From contig LS483371.1 of assembly GCA_900475325.1 (NCBI GenBank), positions 2,604,001 through 2,668,000 on the forward strand: 64,000 nt of DNA, written 5' to 3'. The notes under the pieces are model-generated. The model had not been told where the DNA came from and did not search any database. It saw only the letters and a list, made by a program, of their open reading frames with translations. Positions within the stretch are counted from its first letter, which is position 1. Each line of letters begins with the position of its first letter. Positions 8,855 to 18,301 of the stretch are shown here, piece after piece. The translations under genes were made by a program, and so were the position numbers. The stretch comes from Paucimonas lemoignei (GTDB taxonomy: Bacteria; Pseudomonadota; Gammaproteobacteria; Pseudomonadales; Pseudomonadaceae).

Positions 8855-9930
8855 TGTACGTCGCTGTCAAAGGTGGCGAACAGGCCATCGATAACGCCCA
8901 CAGCCTGCTGGCGCAAAAACGCCGGGGTGATACCTCCATCAGCGAACTGAGCGTCGAACAGATCCGCCAGCAACTGCCCCTGGCGGTGGCGCGGGTGATG
9001 ACTGAAGGCTCGCTGTACGACGAGCAACTGGCGGCCCTGGCGATCAAACAGGCGGCGGGGGACATGATCGAGGCGATCTTTTTGCTGCGCGCCTATCGCA
9101 CCACCTTGCCGCGTTTCAGCGCCAGCTTGCCCATCGACACGTCGGACATGCAGCTCAACCGCCGACTGTCCGCGACCTTCAAGGACCTGCCTGGCGGGCA
9201 ACTGCTCGGTCCGACCTTCGACTACACCCATCGCCTGCTGGATTTCAGCTTGCTCGCCGACGGTCAATACCCTGGCCCGCAGCCTCAGGCTGAGGCGACC
9301 CTTGAGCCTTGCCCGAGAGTGCTCGGCCTGTTGGCGAAGGAGGGTCTGATCAAGCAGGAAGCCGACAACGGCGAGGCAGTGCCCGACATCACCCGTGATC
9401 CGCTGGAGTACCCGGCCAGCCGCGCCCAGCGCCTGCAAGCCCTGGCCCGGGGTGATGAAGGTTTTCTGCTGGCCTTGAGTTACTCGACCCAGCGTGGGTA
9501 TGGCCGCAACCACCCGTTTGCCGGGGAAATCCGCATCGGCGAAGTCGAGGTCTGGATCGAGCCGGAGGAGCTGGGTTTCCCGATTGCCATTGGCGCCATT
9601 GAAGTGACCGAGTGCGAAATGATCAACCAGTTTGTCGGCTCGGGCTCGGAACCTGCGCAGTTCACACGGGGTTATGGTTTGGCGTTTGGTCATGCCGAGC
9701 GCAAGGCGATGGCCATGGCGCTGGTGGATCGCTCCCTGCGCGCCGAAGAATTCAATGAAGAAATCCAGTCCCCGGCGCAGCAGGAAGAATTCGTCCTTGC
9801 CCATTGCGACAACGTCGAGGCGGCCGGTTTCGTCTCCCACCTGAAATTGCCGCACTACGTGGATTTCCAGTCCGAACTGGGACTGATCCGCAAGCTGCGC
9901 GCGTCCACACACAAGGAGGCAAAGCCATGA
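8854..9930 (+). CDS. phnI: C-P lyase core complex subunit PhnI (nucleosidase)
   Basis: A 358-residue subunit that in the E. coli pathway removes adenine from ATP so that the phosphonate can be joined to ribose triphosphate. Typical PhnI features are MYVAVKGGEQAIDNAH at the N terminus, GDTSISELSVEQIRQQL, and the late segment SGSEPAQFTRGYGLAFGHAE. Start and stop overlap neighbouring genes by one and four bases. Length is as expected. Confidence 0.95.
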   Translation: MYVAVKGGEQAIDNAHSLLAQKRRGDTSISELSVEQIRQQLPLAVARVMTEGSLYDEQLAALAIKQAAGDMIEAIFLLRAYRTTLPRFSASLPIDTSDMQLNRRLSATFKDLPGGQLLGPTFDYTHRLLDFSLLADGQYPGPQPQAEATLEPCPRVLGLLAKEGLIKQEADNGEAVPDITRDPLEYPASRAQRLQALARGDEGFLLALSYSTQRGYGRNHPFAGEIRIGEVEVWIEPEELGFPIAIGAIEVTECEMINQFVGSGSEPAQFTRGYGLAFGHAERKAMAMALVDRSLRAEEFNEEIQSPAQQEEFVLAHCDNVEAAGFVSHLKLPHYVDFQSELGLIRKLRASTHKEAKP

Positions 9931-10817
9931 ATGCGTATCAGCAGGCGCAACCGCAACGCGACGAAGCCTACAACTTCGCTTATCTGGACGAACAGACCAA
10001 ACGCATGATCCGCCGTGGCTTGCTCAAGGCCGTGGCGATTCCTGGTTATCAGGTGCCATTCGGCGGGCGGGAAATGCCTTTGCCGTATGGCTGGGGCACC
10101 GGCGGCATGCAAGTCACGGCCGCGATCCTCGGTGCCGAAGATGTGCTCAAGGTGATTGACCAAGGCGCAGACGACACCACTAACGCGGTGTCGATCCGCC
10201 GCTTCTTCGCCCGTACCGCCGGCGTCGCCACCACTGAGCGCACCCCCGAAGCAACGGTCATCCAGACCCGCCACCGGATTCCTGAAACACCCTTGAGTGC
10301 CGATCAGATTCTGGTCTATCAGGTGCCGATCCCCGAGCCGCTGCGCTTCATCGAGCCCTCGGAAACCGAAACCCGCACCATGCACGCCCTGAATGATTAC
10401 GGAGTCATGCACGTCAAGCTGTACGAAGACATCGCCACCTTCGGCCACATCGCCACCAGTTACGCCTATCCGGTGATGGTCGACGAACGCTATGTGATGG
10501 ACCCGTCGCCGATTCCCAAATTCGACAACCCCAAACTCGACATGAGCCCGGCCCTGATGCTGTTTGGTGCCGGAAGGGAAAAGCGTCTGTATGCAGTGCC
10601 GCCGTTCACTCGGGTGACGAGCCTGGATTTTGAAGATCACCCGTTCCAGATCCAGCACTGGGAGCACAGCTGCGCCATCTGCGGCAGCGAGAATTCCTTC
10701 CTCGACGAACTGATCCTCGACGATGCCGGTACCCCGAGTTTTGTTTGCTCAGACACCGATTACTGCGCGCAGCGCCTGATCCAGCAACAGGGCCAGCAAC
10801 AGGAGGCGGGCCAATGA
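9927..10817 (+). CDS. phnJ: C-P lyase radical SAM/Fe-S catalytic subunit PhnJ
   Basis: The subunit that performs the radical SAM cleavage of the C-P bond, releasing an alkane and the ribose cyclic phosphate. Its unusual cysteine set is intact: C249, C252, C274 and C280 (CAIC, then 21 residues, then C, then CSDTDYC spacing), the same spacing as in E. coli PhnJ. The start at 9927 overlaps the phnI stop (ATGA); the frame is open upstream but the N-terminal extension would lie within phnI. 296 residues with a Gln-rich tail. Confidence 0.96.
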   Translation: MNAYQQAQPQRDEAYNFAYLDEQTKRMIRRGLLKAVAIPGYQVPFGGREMPLPYGWGTGGMQVTAAILGAEDVLKVIDQGADDTTNAVSIRRFFARTAGVATTERTPEATVIQTRHRIPETPLSADQILVYQVPIPEPLRFIEPSETETRTMHALNDYGVMHVKLYEDIATFGHIATSYAYPVMVDERYVMDPSPIPKFDNPKLDMSPALMLFGAGREKRLYAVPPFTRVTSLDFEDHPFQIQHWEHSCAICGSENSFLDELILDDAGTPSFVCSDTDYCAQRLIQQQGQQQEAGQ

Positions 10818-11632
10818 ACAGCGCACAAGCGATGCACAACGTCGCGCCGGTGCCGGAGCGTGCCCAGCCGTTGCTCAAGGTCCGCGACCTGACGCGCCTG
10901 TACGGCCCGGACACCGGCTGCCAGGGTGTGAATTTCGAGCTGTATCCGGGAGAGGTGCTGGGCATCGTCGGCGAATCCGGCTCAGGCAAGTCAACCCTGC
11001 TTTCCCTGCTCAGTGGTCGCTGCCCACCAGACCGGGGCGGCATCGACTACCGAGGCAAGGACGGCCGGGTCCTGGATCTGTACAGCGCCAGTGAAGCCGA
11101 GCGCCGCACTCTGTTGCGTACCGAATGGGGCTTCGTCGAACAGAACCCCCGTGACGGCCTGCGCATGGGCGTCTCGGCCGGGGCCAATATCGGCGAGCGG
11201 CTGATGGCCCAGGGCGTGCGCAATTATCAGCAACTGCGCGGGGCCGGGATCGACTGGCTGACCCAGGTCGAGATCGATCCGCTGCGCATCGATGACCTGC
11301 CGCGCACCTTCTCCGGCGGCATGCAGCAACGTTTGCAGATCGCCCGCAATCTGGTGTCCAGCCCGCGCCTGGTGTTCATGGACGAGCCCACCGGCGGGCT
11401 GGACGTCTCGGTGCAGGCGCGTTTGCTGGACCTGCTGCGCGGCCTGGTCCGTGAGCTGGACCTGGCAGTGGTGATCGTCACTCATGACCTGGCGGTGGCG
11501 CGGCTGCTGGCGGATCGGCTGATCGTGATGCGCCGCTCACGGGTGGTGGAAACCGGCCTGACTGATCAAATCCTCGATGACCCTCAGCACCCGTACTCGC
11601 AACTGCTGGTGTCGTCGGTCCTGCAATCGTGA
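10814..11632 (+). CDS. phnK: C-P lyase system ABC-type ATPase PhnK
   Basis: ABC ATPase that binds the PhnJ side of the C-P lyase core complex rather than a membrane permease. Walker A GESGSGKST, signature FSGGMQQRLQIARNL and Walker B LVFMDEP are all present in the 272 residues. The ATG lies in an ATGA overlap with the phnJ stop. An oligopeptide-transporter-like C-terminal HPYSQLLVSSVL is typical of PhnK. Confidence 0.94.
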   Translation: MNSAQAMHNVAPVPERAQPLLKVRDLTRLYGPDTGCQGVNFELYPGEVLGIVGESGSGKSTLLSLLSGRCPPDRGGIDYRGKDGRVLDLYSASEAERRTLLRTEWGFVEQNPRDGLRMGVSAGANIGERLMAQGVRNYQQLRGAGIDWLTQVEIDPLRIDDLPRTFSGGMQQRLQIARNLVSSPRLVFMDEPTGGLDVSVQARLLDLLRGLVRELDLAVVIVTHDLAVARLLADRLIVMRRSRVVETGLTDQILDDPQHPYSQLLVSSVLQS

Positions 11633-11654
11633 ATCGCCTGTTGGGGGCTGTCTG

Positions 11655-12371
11655 ATGAATACGCTGATCGAGGTCCAGAGCCTCTCGAAAACCTTCACCC
11701 TTCACCAGCAGAACGGCGTGGTGCTCAACGTGCTGCGCGGCCTGAATTTCAAAGTGCGCGGCGGCGAATGCCTGGTGTTGCACGGGGACTCCGGCGCAGG
11801 CAAGAGCACCTTGCTGCGCACCCTGTACGGCAATTACCTGCCAGCGGGCGGCAGCATTCGCGTGCTGCACGACGGTCACTGGCTGGAACTGGTCGACGCC
11901 GAGCCCCGGCAAGTACTGGAGGTGCGGCGCCAGACCCTGGGCTATGTCAGCCAGTTTCTGCGGGTCATTCCCAGGGTTAACAGCCTGGATGTGGTGATGG
12001 AGCCAGCCCTGGCGCGGGGTTGGTTGAAAGCCGACGCCAAGGCGCGTGCTGAAGATCTGCTCTCGCGCCTGAACATCCCGCAACGCCTGTGGCAGTTGGC
12101 GCCGGGCACTTTCTCCGGTGGCGAACAGCAGCGCATCAATATCGCCCGAAGCTTCATGGTGCCCTGGCCGGTATTGCTGCTGGATGAACCCACCGCGTCC
12201 CTGGACGAGCGCAACCGTCAGGTAGTGCTGGAACTGATGAACGAAGCGAAAAACGCAGGCGCTGCACTGATCGGGATCTTCCATGACCGTGCAGCCCGCG
12301 AAGCCGTGGCTGATCGCTTTCTCGACATGACCCCGCTGGACCTGACCGCCAAGGAGTTGCTGCAATGCTGA
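11655..12371 (+). CDS. phnL: C-P lyase system ABC-type ATPase PhnL
   Basis: Second ABC ATPase of the C-P lyase pathway, again without a membrane partner. Walker A GDSGAGKST, signature FSGGEQQRINIARSF and Walker B LLLDEPTASLDE are intact in 238 residues. The start at 11655 gives the family-typical N terminus; the open frame upstream lies inside phnK. In the E. coli system PhnK and PhnL act together on the core complex. Confidence 0.94.
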   Translation: MNTLIEVQSLSKTFTLHQQNGVVLNVLRGLNFKVRGGECLVLHGDSGAGKSTLLRTLYGNYLPAGGSIRVLHDGHWLELVDAEPRQVLEVRRQTLGYVSQFLRVIPRVNSLDVVMEPALARGWLKADAKARAEDLLSRLNIPQRLWQLAPGTFSGGEQQRINIARSFMVPWPVLLLDEPTASLDERNRQVVLELMNEAKNAGAALIGIFHDRAAREAVADRFLDMTPLDLTAKELLQC

Positions 12372-13510
12372 CCGAACGGATCTTGACCAATGCCCAAGTG
12401 GTCACCGCTGACCGCGTGTTCAACGGCACAGTGGTGCTGCGCGACGGGCTGATTGCCGAGGTGCAGGAAGGCCGCAGCCAGTTGCCTCAGGCGCTGGATA
12501 TGCAGGGCGATTACCTGCTGCCGGGCCTGGTGGAACTGCACACCGACAATCTGGAAAAGCACCTGTCGCCGCGCCCCGGCGTGGACTGGCCCTCGGCGTC
12601 GGCAGTGCTCAGCCATGACGCGCAGATCATTTCTTCCGGCATCACCACGGTGTTCGACGCGCTGTCCATTGGTGACGTGAACCCCAAGGGCAAGCGCATG
12701 CAGCAATTGCCTGCCATGCTCGAAGCCATCGCCAGCGCCAATGCCGCAGGGCTGACCCGCGCCGAGCACCGCCTGCACCTGCGCTGTGAGGTCTGCCACC
12801 CCGATACCTTGAGCGTGTTCCGTGATCTGGTGGCGCAGCCACTGGTGCAACTGGTGTCGGTGATGGATCACTCGCCGGGCCAGCGCCAGTTTGCGCTGGA
12901 GTCCAAATACCGCGAGTACTACATGGGCAAGTACCACCTGACGACGGCGCAGATGGATGAGTTTATCGTCGAGCAGGTAGCGAACTCCCGCCAATACAGC
13001 GACCTTTACCGCCGGGCGATTGTTCAGGACTGCCTGGCGCGCGGCCTGTCGGTGGCCAGTCATGATGACGCAACCGTGGGCCATGTCGAAGAGTCTGCAG
13101 GCTACGGGATGAGCATCGCGGAGTTTCCCACCACGACAGAAGCGGCGCAGGCCTGTCGGCGGTTGGGCATGAGCGTGTTGATGGGCGCACCCAACGTCGT
13201 ACGCGGCGGATCGCACTCGGGCAACGTATCGGCAGCGGATCTGGCCAAACAAGGGCTACTGGATATCCTCTCCAGCGACTATTATCCCGCCAGTCTGTTG
13301 CAGGCTGCGTTCACGCTGGCCGGGCAGGGCGAACACTGCACGCTGCCACAGACGGTGGCGATGGTCAGTCGGGCTCCGGCGGTGGGGGCGGGCCTGGAAG
13401 ATCGCGGTGAAATTCGGGTCGGGCTGCGTGCCGACCTGGTCCATGTAAGGGCGCAAGGTGCGCTGCCGGTTATCCAGCACGTCTGGCGGCATGGCAAGAG
13501 GGTGTATTGA
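12365..13510 (+). CDS. phnM: Alpha-D-ribose 1-methylphosphonate 5-triphosphate diphosphatase PhnM
   Basis: Amidohydrolase-fold enzyme that removes pyrophosphate from the ribose phosphonate triphosphate before C-P cleavage. The metal site region LPGLVELHTDNLEKHLSPRPGV and the later SHDDATVGHVEES and LSSDYYPASLL segments are characteristic. 381 residues, overlapping phnL by seven bases and phnN by one. Catalytic metal ligands appear present. Confidence 0.95.
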   Translation: MLTERILTNAQVVTADRVFNGTVVLRDGLIAEVQEGRSQLPQALDMQGDYLLPGLVELHTDNLEKHLSPRPGVDWPSASAVLSHDAQIISSGITTVFDALSIGDVNPKGKRMQQLPAMLEAIASANAAGLTRAEHRLHLRCEVCHPDTLSVFRDLVAQPLVQLVSVMDHSPGQRQFALESKYREYYMGKYHLTTAQMDEFIVEQVANSRQYSDLYRRAIVQDCLARGLSVASHDDATVGHVEESAGYGMSIAEFPTTTEAAQACRRLGMSVLMGAPNVVRGGSHSGNVSAADLAKQGLLDILSSDYYPASLLQAAFTLAGQGEHCTLPQTVAMVSRAPAVGAGLEDRGEIRVGLRADLVHVRAQGALPVIQHVWRHGKRVY

Positions 13511-14076
13511 TGGCAGGCAGGTTGATCTATCTCATCGGGCCCTCCGGTTCCGGCAAGGACAGCCTGCTGGATGCGGCCCGTGAAGCGCTGAGCCAGCGCG
13601 GTTGTCGGGTTGTGCGGCGTGTCATCACCCGTTCGGCCGAGGCGGTGGGCGAGGCGGCGCAGGCGGTCAGCGTCGAGCAATTCCTGACCATGCAGGCTCA
13701 GGGGGATTTTGCCTTGAGCTGGCAGGCCAACGGTCTGTATTACGGCATCCCGGTGGACATCGACGAGTGGCTGGCTCAAGGGCATGACGTACTGATCAAC
13801 GGCTCGCGTGGGCATTTGCCCCAGGCCCGGCAACGTTACCCGGACTTGCTGGCAGTGTTGCTGACTGTCAATGACAGCACCTTGCGTGAGCGGTTACTGG
13901 CCAGGGGCCGGGAGTCGGTGGCAGACATCGAGGCCCGTCTGCAGCGCAACTCGCGGTTCGCCGTTGAGTTGCTGGCCAGTGATCCGGCGCTGTTCGTGCT
14001 GGATAATTCCGGGCCATTGGCGCAAACCGCGGAGCGACTGCTGCAGCGCATTGCCCATGAGCACACATGCGCCTGA
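13510..14076 (+). CDS. phnN: Ribose 1,5-bisphosphate phosphokinase PhnN
   Basis: Guanylate-kinase-like enzyme that phosphorylates ribose 1,5-bisphosphate to PRPP, returning the lyase product to nucleotide metabolism. The P-loop GPSGSGKDS is near the N terminus, followed by VRRVITRSAE and a lid region. ATG 13510 overlaps the phnM stop; 188 residues. It overlaps phnP by ten bases. Confidence 0.92.
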   Translation: MAGRLIYLIGPSGSGKDSLLDAAREALSQRGCRVVRRVITRSAEAVGEAAQAVSVEQFLTMQAQGDFALSWQANGLYYGIPVDIDEWLAQGHDVLINGSRGHLPQARQRYPDLLAVLLTVNDSTLRERLLARGRESVADIEARLQRNSRFAVELLASDPALFVLDNSGPLAQTAERLLQRIAHEHTCA

Positions 14077-14816
14077 CCCTGCTTGGCACCGCCGATGCGC
14101 GGCAGGTGCCGGTCTATGGTTGCCAGTGCCCGGCCTGCGCGGCGGCATTGCGTGACCCGCGCTTGCGGCGCTTGCCGTGCAGCGCGCTGGTGGAGTGTGA
14201 CGATCAGCGCTGGTTGATCGACAGCGGCCTGATCGACCTTACCGAACGCTTCGCGCCCCGCAGCCTGAGCGGCATTTTACAAACCCATTACCACGCCGAT
14301 CACGCGCAAGGTTTGCTGCACCTGCGCTGGGGGCAGGGTTTGATCATTCCGGTGCACGGTCCTGTAGACCCGGAAGGCTTGTCCGACCTGTACAAACATC
14401 CGGGAATTCTCGACTTCAGCCAGCCGTTCAGCGCCTTTGAGACGCGCCAGCTGGGTGCGTTGAGGGTCACGGCTTTGCCGCTGGTGCATTCCAAGCCGAC
14501 CCTGGGCTATTTGCTTGAAGGTGAGGGCAGGCGCATCGCGTACCTGACTGACACTGTCGGCTTGCCCGAAGCCACGCAAGCATATCTGCAGCGCGAACCG
14601 CTGGATGTGCTGGTCCTGGACTGCTCCATGCCGCCCCAACCCAAGGCGCCGCGTAACCACAATGACCTGAATCTGGCCTTATTGACCATTGAACAGCTGC
14701 AACCGGCCAAAGCGGTGCTGACCCATATCGGCCATAGCCTGGATGCGTGGTTGATGGAGCATCTGGATCAATTGCCGGAGCAGGTGGTGGTTGGCAGAGA
14801 GGGTATGGTGCTGTGA
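14067..14816 (+). CDS. phnP: Phosphoribosyl 1,2-cyclic phosphate phosphodiesterase PhnP
   Basis: Metallo-beta-lactamase-fold enzyme that opens the cyclic ribose phosphate made by PhnJ. The metal motif THYHADH, the later histidine in VHSK, the aspartate in YLTDTVG and the histidine in THIGHS are all present. An N-terminal cysteine cluster (GCQCPAC, plus C in LPCSAL) corresponds to the extra zinc site of PhnP. It is the last gene of the cluster, followed by a REPIN. No phnO is present. Confidence 0.94.
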   Translation: MRLTLLGTADARQVPVYGCQCPACAAALRDPRLRRLPCSALVECDDQRWLIDSGLIDLTERFAPRSLSGILQTHYHADHAQGLLHLRWGQGLIIPVHGPVDPEGLSDLYKHPGILDFSQPFSAFETRQLGALRVTALPLVHSKPTLGYLLEGEGRRIAYLTDTVGLPEATQAYLQREPLDVLVLDCSMPPQPKAPRNHNDLNLALLTIEQLQPAKAVLTHIGHSLDAWLMEHLDQLPEQVVVGREGMVL

Positions 14817-14839
14817 TTCTGCGGGGGAAAATGCAAGCT

Positions 14840-14931
14840 CGTGGGACCGGCTTCAGCCGGGAAGGCGGCATTGCAGACGATAACCAGGCAGTGGATGACC
14901 TGGCCTGTTCCCGGCTAAAGCCGGTCCCACG
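14840..14931. repeat. REPIN, CGTGGGACCGGCTTCAGCCGG class
   Basis: Two inverted REP copies (GTGGGACCGGCTTCAGCCGG and CCGGCTAAAGCCGGTCCCAC) directly after phnP, where a terminator would be expected. Confidence 0.85.
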
Positions 14932-14981
14932 GATCAACTGACCCCCTCAAACCGTAACGATCCAGCTGGAGTAAGGCTTTC

Positions 14982-15311
14982 ATGACCACCCAACCCTACG
15001 CCACAACCGCCCCAACGCGTGCCGAAGTCGATGCCTTGCCCGGTGCAACGCTGATCCAGTTCGGCACCGACTGGTGCGGCCATTGCAGAGCCGCCGAGCC
15101 GCTTGTGAATCAGGTTCTCAAGGATTACCCGCAGGTCCGGCACCTGAAAATTGAGGACGGAAGCGGGCGACGGTTGGGGCGTTCGTTTCGGGTCAAGTTG
15201 TGGCCGACGCTGATTTTCATGCGTGATGGGGTGGAGTTGAGTCAACTGGTGCGACCGGGCAATGTCAGCCTGATTGAAGAAGCGTTCGAGGGGATGGCGC
15301 GGGAGGGGTGA
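14982..15311 (+). CDS. Thioredoxin-fold protein
   Basis: A 109-residue cytoplasmic thioredoxin-like protein. The active site is WCGHC (C32, C35) rather than the WCGPC of classical thioredoxin, preceded by IQFGTD. The cis-proline position is present in LWPTLIF. The histidine in the CxxC motif should make the disulfide more oxidising than thioredoxin; that is a general property of the fold. No signal peptide. It lies alone between two REPINs, so its redox partner cannot be read from context. Confidence 0.88.
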   Translation: MTTQPYATTAPTRAEVDALPGATLIQFGTDWCGHCRAAEPLVNQVLKDYPQVRHLKIEDGSGRRLGRSFRVKLWPTLIFMRDGVELSQLVRPGNVSLIEEAFEGMAREG

Positions 15312-15326
15312 GTGACCACGGACTCT

Positions 15327-15416
15327 GTGGGAGCGAATTCATTCGCGAAGAGGCCAGTGAATTCAATGCATCTTCATCGGCCAGAACATTGCCATCGCGA
15401 ATGAATTCGCTCCCAC
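15327..15416. repeat. REPIN, GTGGGAGCGAATTCATTCGC class
   Basis: Two inverted REP copies between the 3-prime ends of the thioredoxin-like gene and moaA, which converge here. Confidence 0.85.
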
Positions 15417-15433
15417 GGGTTCAGAGTCGAGGG

Positions 15434-16432
15434 TTACCCACCCGTCATGTTCATGAACCGCACCACCTGCACTTCGTCATTCACGCTGAAGTTATGGCTC
15501 CAGGGCTTGAGCTGCATGGCGTCGATGATGGCTTTTTCGAGTTTTTCCGGTTGCCCGGGGTTGGCGCGCAGCACTGACTTCAGATCAGCCGAATGCTCAT
15601 TACCCAGGCACAGCAGCAAGCGGCCTTCCACGGTCAGGCGGACCCTGTTGCAGGTCGCACAGAAGTTATGGCTGTGGGGCGAAATGAAGCCGATGCGAAT
15701 GTCCGGCGCTTCTGCCACACGCCAGTAGCGCGACGGCCCTTGGGTGGACTCTGTGGAGTTGATCAGCGTGTAGCGCTCGGCAATCCGTTCGCGTACCTGA
15801 TCGCTGGAGTAGAACGACTCGGCACGGCTGTGATCGCTGATCACCCCCAGCGGCATCTCTTCGATGAAGGAAATATCCAGCTTGCGCTCGATGGCGAACG
15901 CCACCAGGTCGTTAATCTCGTGATCGTTACGGCCTTGCATCACCACACAATTGAGCTTGGTGTGGACGAAGCCTGCGGCATTGGCTGCGTCGATCCCGGC
16001 AATGACTTTGCTCAGATCGCCGGTGCGGGTCATTTCCTTGAAGCGGGCGGCGTCCAGGCTGTCCAGGCTGATGTTGAGGCGCGAGACACCGGCGTCAAAC
16101 AGCGGCTGAGCGAGGCGGTCCAGCTGTGAACCATTGGTGGTCATGCACAGTTCGCGCAGGCCGGGCAGGGCGGCGATCTGTTGGCAAAGGCCGACGATGC
16201 CCGAGCGCACCAGGGGCTCACCCCCGGTCAGGCGGATTTTTTTGGTGCCCAGCGCCACAAAGCGCTCAGCGACCTGAAAGATTTCTTCCAGCGACAGGAT
16301 CTGCTGGCGGGGCAGGAAGGTCATTTCTTCGGCCATGCAATACACGCAGCGGAAATCGCAACGGTCAGTCACCGACATCCGCAGGTAATCCACTTTGCGT
16401 GCAAAAGCATCCATCAGCATTCGGTCAGACAT
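15434..16432 (-). CDS. moaA: GTP 3',8-cyclase (molybdenum cofactor biosynthesis protein A)
   Basis: Radical SAM enzyme of the first step of molybdopterin synthesis, converting GTP to 3',8-cyclo-GTP. The N-terminal SAM cluster motif CDFRCVYC (C25, C29, C32) and the C-terminal cluster motif FCATCNRVR with a third cysteine in LLLCLG are present, and the protein ends in the conserved GG (NMTGG). ATG 16432 has AAGGTGG upstream; 332 residues. Other moa genes are not in the window. The 260-base upstream region shows no recognised riboswitch. Confidence 0.95.
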   Translation of the reverse strand: MSDRMLMDAFARKVDYLRMSVTDRCDFRCVYCMAEEMTFLPRQQILSLEEIFQVAERFVALGTKKIRLTGGEPLVRSGIVGLCQQIAALPGLRELCMTTNGSQLDRLAQPLFDAGVSRLNISLDSLDAARFKEMTRTGDLSKVIAGIDAANAAGFVHTKLNCVVMQGRNDHEINDLVAFAIERKLDISFIEEMPLGVISDHSRAESFYSSDQVRERIAERYTLINSTESTQGPSRYWRVAEAPDIRIGFISPHSHNFCATCNRVRLTVEGRLLLCLGNEHSADLKSVLRANPGQPEKLEKAIIDAMQLKPWSHNFSVNDEVQVVRFMNMTGG

Positions 16433-16693
16433 TTCCACCTTCTCAACACATTCCGCCAGACCTGTAGGCCTGGCGTTCCTGATCAACCCTGGAGCAGCGC
16501 TTTGTTTATCATCAGCATCTTGCACACCAGCTTGCATACTTTCTGCGAGCTGGCAGCCGATGTCACGCGCTAATCGACCCTGGCGGATTCAACAGGCAAA
16601 TTAACCGAGTGTAAATGTAACGGTCCAATCGCTTGTTCTGATGGGCCTATCGAGCGTGTCGATCATGAGCCTGAAAGAGATGCATGGGGTTGA

Positions 16694-17710
16694 TCAGCAG
16701 TCAACGGAGAACGTCAGCCTGACCCGGGCGCCGCCGCCTTCCAGAGCCGGGGCGTTGTCGCGCACTACAGTGGCACCGCAGCGTTTGCACAGTGCGTCGG
16801 TCAGGCTGATCAGCGCAGAGCGTCCCGTACTGGCAGAGCCTCTGAGGATCTGATCGTCGAAACCCGCGCCTTGATCGATGACGCTGATCTGTGCGGTGTT
16901 GCTGTCCAGCTTGAACACCTGCAGATCGATGCGGTTGCACTTGCCGTGCTTGATGGCGTTATCCAGCAGCTCGTTGAGGATCAGCCCGAGATTGGACGCA
17001 GTCTGAAACGAAACATGCACCGGCTGGGTTTCACTGCGCAGAGTCATGGTCCTGCTGTGCTGGGCGTCAACGACACCTTTGGCCAGGCTGGGCAGGAAAT
17101 CCGCCAGGTCCACCTGACCTTTGCCATAGCGGTGCAACTCATCCTGCACGGCCCCCACGCCCACTACGCGGCTGATGGCTGACTGCATGATTTTTTTTGC
17201 TTCGTCGCCTTGAGCGCGCATTTTCGACAGTTGCAGCAGGCTGATGATCAGTTGCAGGTTGTTCTTGACCCGATGATTGAGCTCCGACAACAACACCTGC
17301 TGATGCGCTTCCAGCTCGCGCTGCTCGGTGATGTCGATGCAGCTGCCAAAGTAACCAGCAAACTCACCCTGGCGGTAGAACGGCGCGCCATTGTCCAGTA
17401 GCCAGCGGTATTGGCCGTCATGACGCCTGACACGATAAGGCAAGGTAAAGCGTGTGCGGTTTTCGAATGCGGCGTGATAGGCGTCGACGCAGGCTTGCAC
17501 ATCGTCTGCGTGCACATCGTCCTTCCAGCCATAACCTATCAGTTGCTGCTGGGTTTTGCCGGTGAAGTCGGTCCAGGGTTTGTTGAACCAATCGCAATGC
17601 CGGTCGGTTCTGGCGCGCCAGATCATCACCGGAGCGTTATCGGCCAACTCCCGGAATTCGAGTTCACCCAGGGTCGCGGGATCTACGGAAGGGTCATTTT
17701 CCAGCGTCAT
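16694..17710 (-). CDS. PAS-domain sensor histidine kinase (HisKA_2 type)
   Basis: A soluble 338-residue kinase with a PAS domain (about residues 18-135, ending in the CIDITEQ element) and a HisKA_2 dimerisation segment. The predicted phospho-acceptor is H147 in LSELNHRVKNNLQLI. A HATPase domain follows (N-box LILNELLDNAIKHG). The PAS core W..RFTLPYR..R..GQYRWLLDNG resembles the PAS_3 fold. No membrane segment, so the signal is cytoplasmic. It overlaps the receiver gene upstream by 17 bases, so the two are translated together and probably form a pair. Confidence 0.9.
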   Translation of the reverse strand: MTLENDPSVDPATLGELEFRELADNAPVMIWRARTDRHCDWFNKPWTDFTGKTQQQLIGYGWKDDVHADDVQACVDAYHAAFENRTRFTLPYRVRRHDGQYRWLLDNGAPFYRQGEFAGYFGSCIDITEQRELEAHQQVLLSELNHRVKNNLQLIISLLQLSKMRAQGDEAKKIMQSAISRVVGVGAVQDELHRYGKGQVDLADFLPSLAKGVVDAQHSRTMTLRSETQPVHVSFQTASNLGLILNELLDNAIKHGKCNRIDLQVFKLDSNTAQISVIDQGAGFDDQILRGSASTGRSALISLTDALCKRCGATVVRDNAPALEGGGARVRLTFSVDC

Positions 17711-18146
17711 GAGGCCTATCCATTGGCATGCCTGGCGAGCCGGTGCTGAACAATTCCAGTAGACCGTGCGGCGGGAGCGCCGAGAGCTCCTGGCCGTCGA
17801 GCAAGGCCTGGGCGACGGACGCGCACTGGGTCAGATCTTCCGGGGCATAGGGCTTGCGCAGCAGACCCAGCGCTGCGTCGGCGTTGGCACGGGCGCAGAG
17901 CACCTGGCCGCTGACGAACATCGAGGTCATGCCATGGCGGGCCATGAGGGCGCGAGCCAGCTCAATGCCTTCGTCATGGCCGGCCAGATTGATGTCGACA
18001 AACGCGATATCCGGTTTCTCTTGCGCCGCCAATTGCAACGCATGGCTGACGTCATGGGCCGGACCAATCACTTCGTGATGCTCGGCAAGCGTGGCAGCTG
18101 CCAGCAAGGCCAGGATGGGATCGTCTTCTACCAGTAGAATGCGCAT
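17694..18146 (-). CDS. Single-domain response regulator
   Basis: A 150-residue receiver domain with acidic pocket D8/D9, phospho-acceptor D51 in FVDINL and lysine K98 in LRKPY. The last about 30 residues are a Pro/Gly-rich tail with no DNA-binding domain. Its gene overlaps the kinase gene downstream. A receiver without an output domain usually acts by protein contact or as a phosphate sink for its HisKA_2 kinase; which applies here is not visible. Confidence 0.88.
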   Translation of the reverse strand: MRILLVEDDPILALLAAATLAEHHEVIGPAHDVSHALQLAAQEKPDIAFVDINLAGHDEGIELARALMARHGMTSMFVSGQVLCARANADAALGLLRKPYAPEDLTQCASVAQALLDGQELSALPPHGLLELFSTGSPGMPMDRPHDAGK

Positions 18147-18301
18147 GTTTAATATCTGCTTTTGAGGCGGTTGCTGCGAAACACCGACCCTTTAATGGTC
18201 GATCACGTAGTGGGCGCAAAGGTTTTACGAGTTGCAAGGCTACGTTGTTGAAGATTGGGCTGTGCTACTGCAAATTGGTTCATATGAATCTTGCGAAACA
18301 T

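Noticed and set aside
8632..9912. 426-codon minus-strand frame opposite phnH and phnI
   Set aside because: Shadow of recognised C-P lyase genes; no motif of its own.
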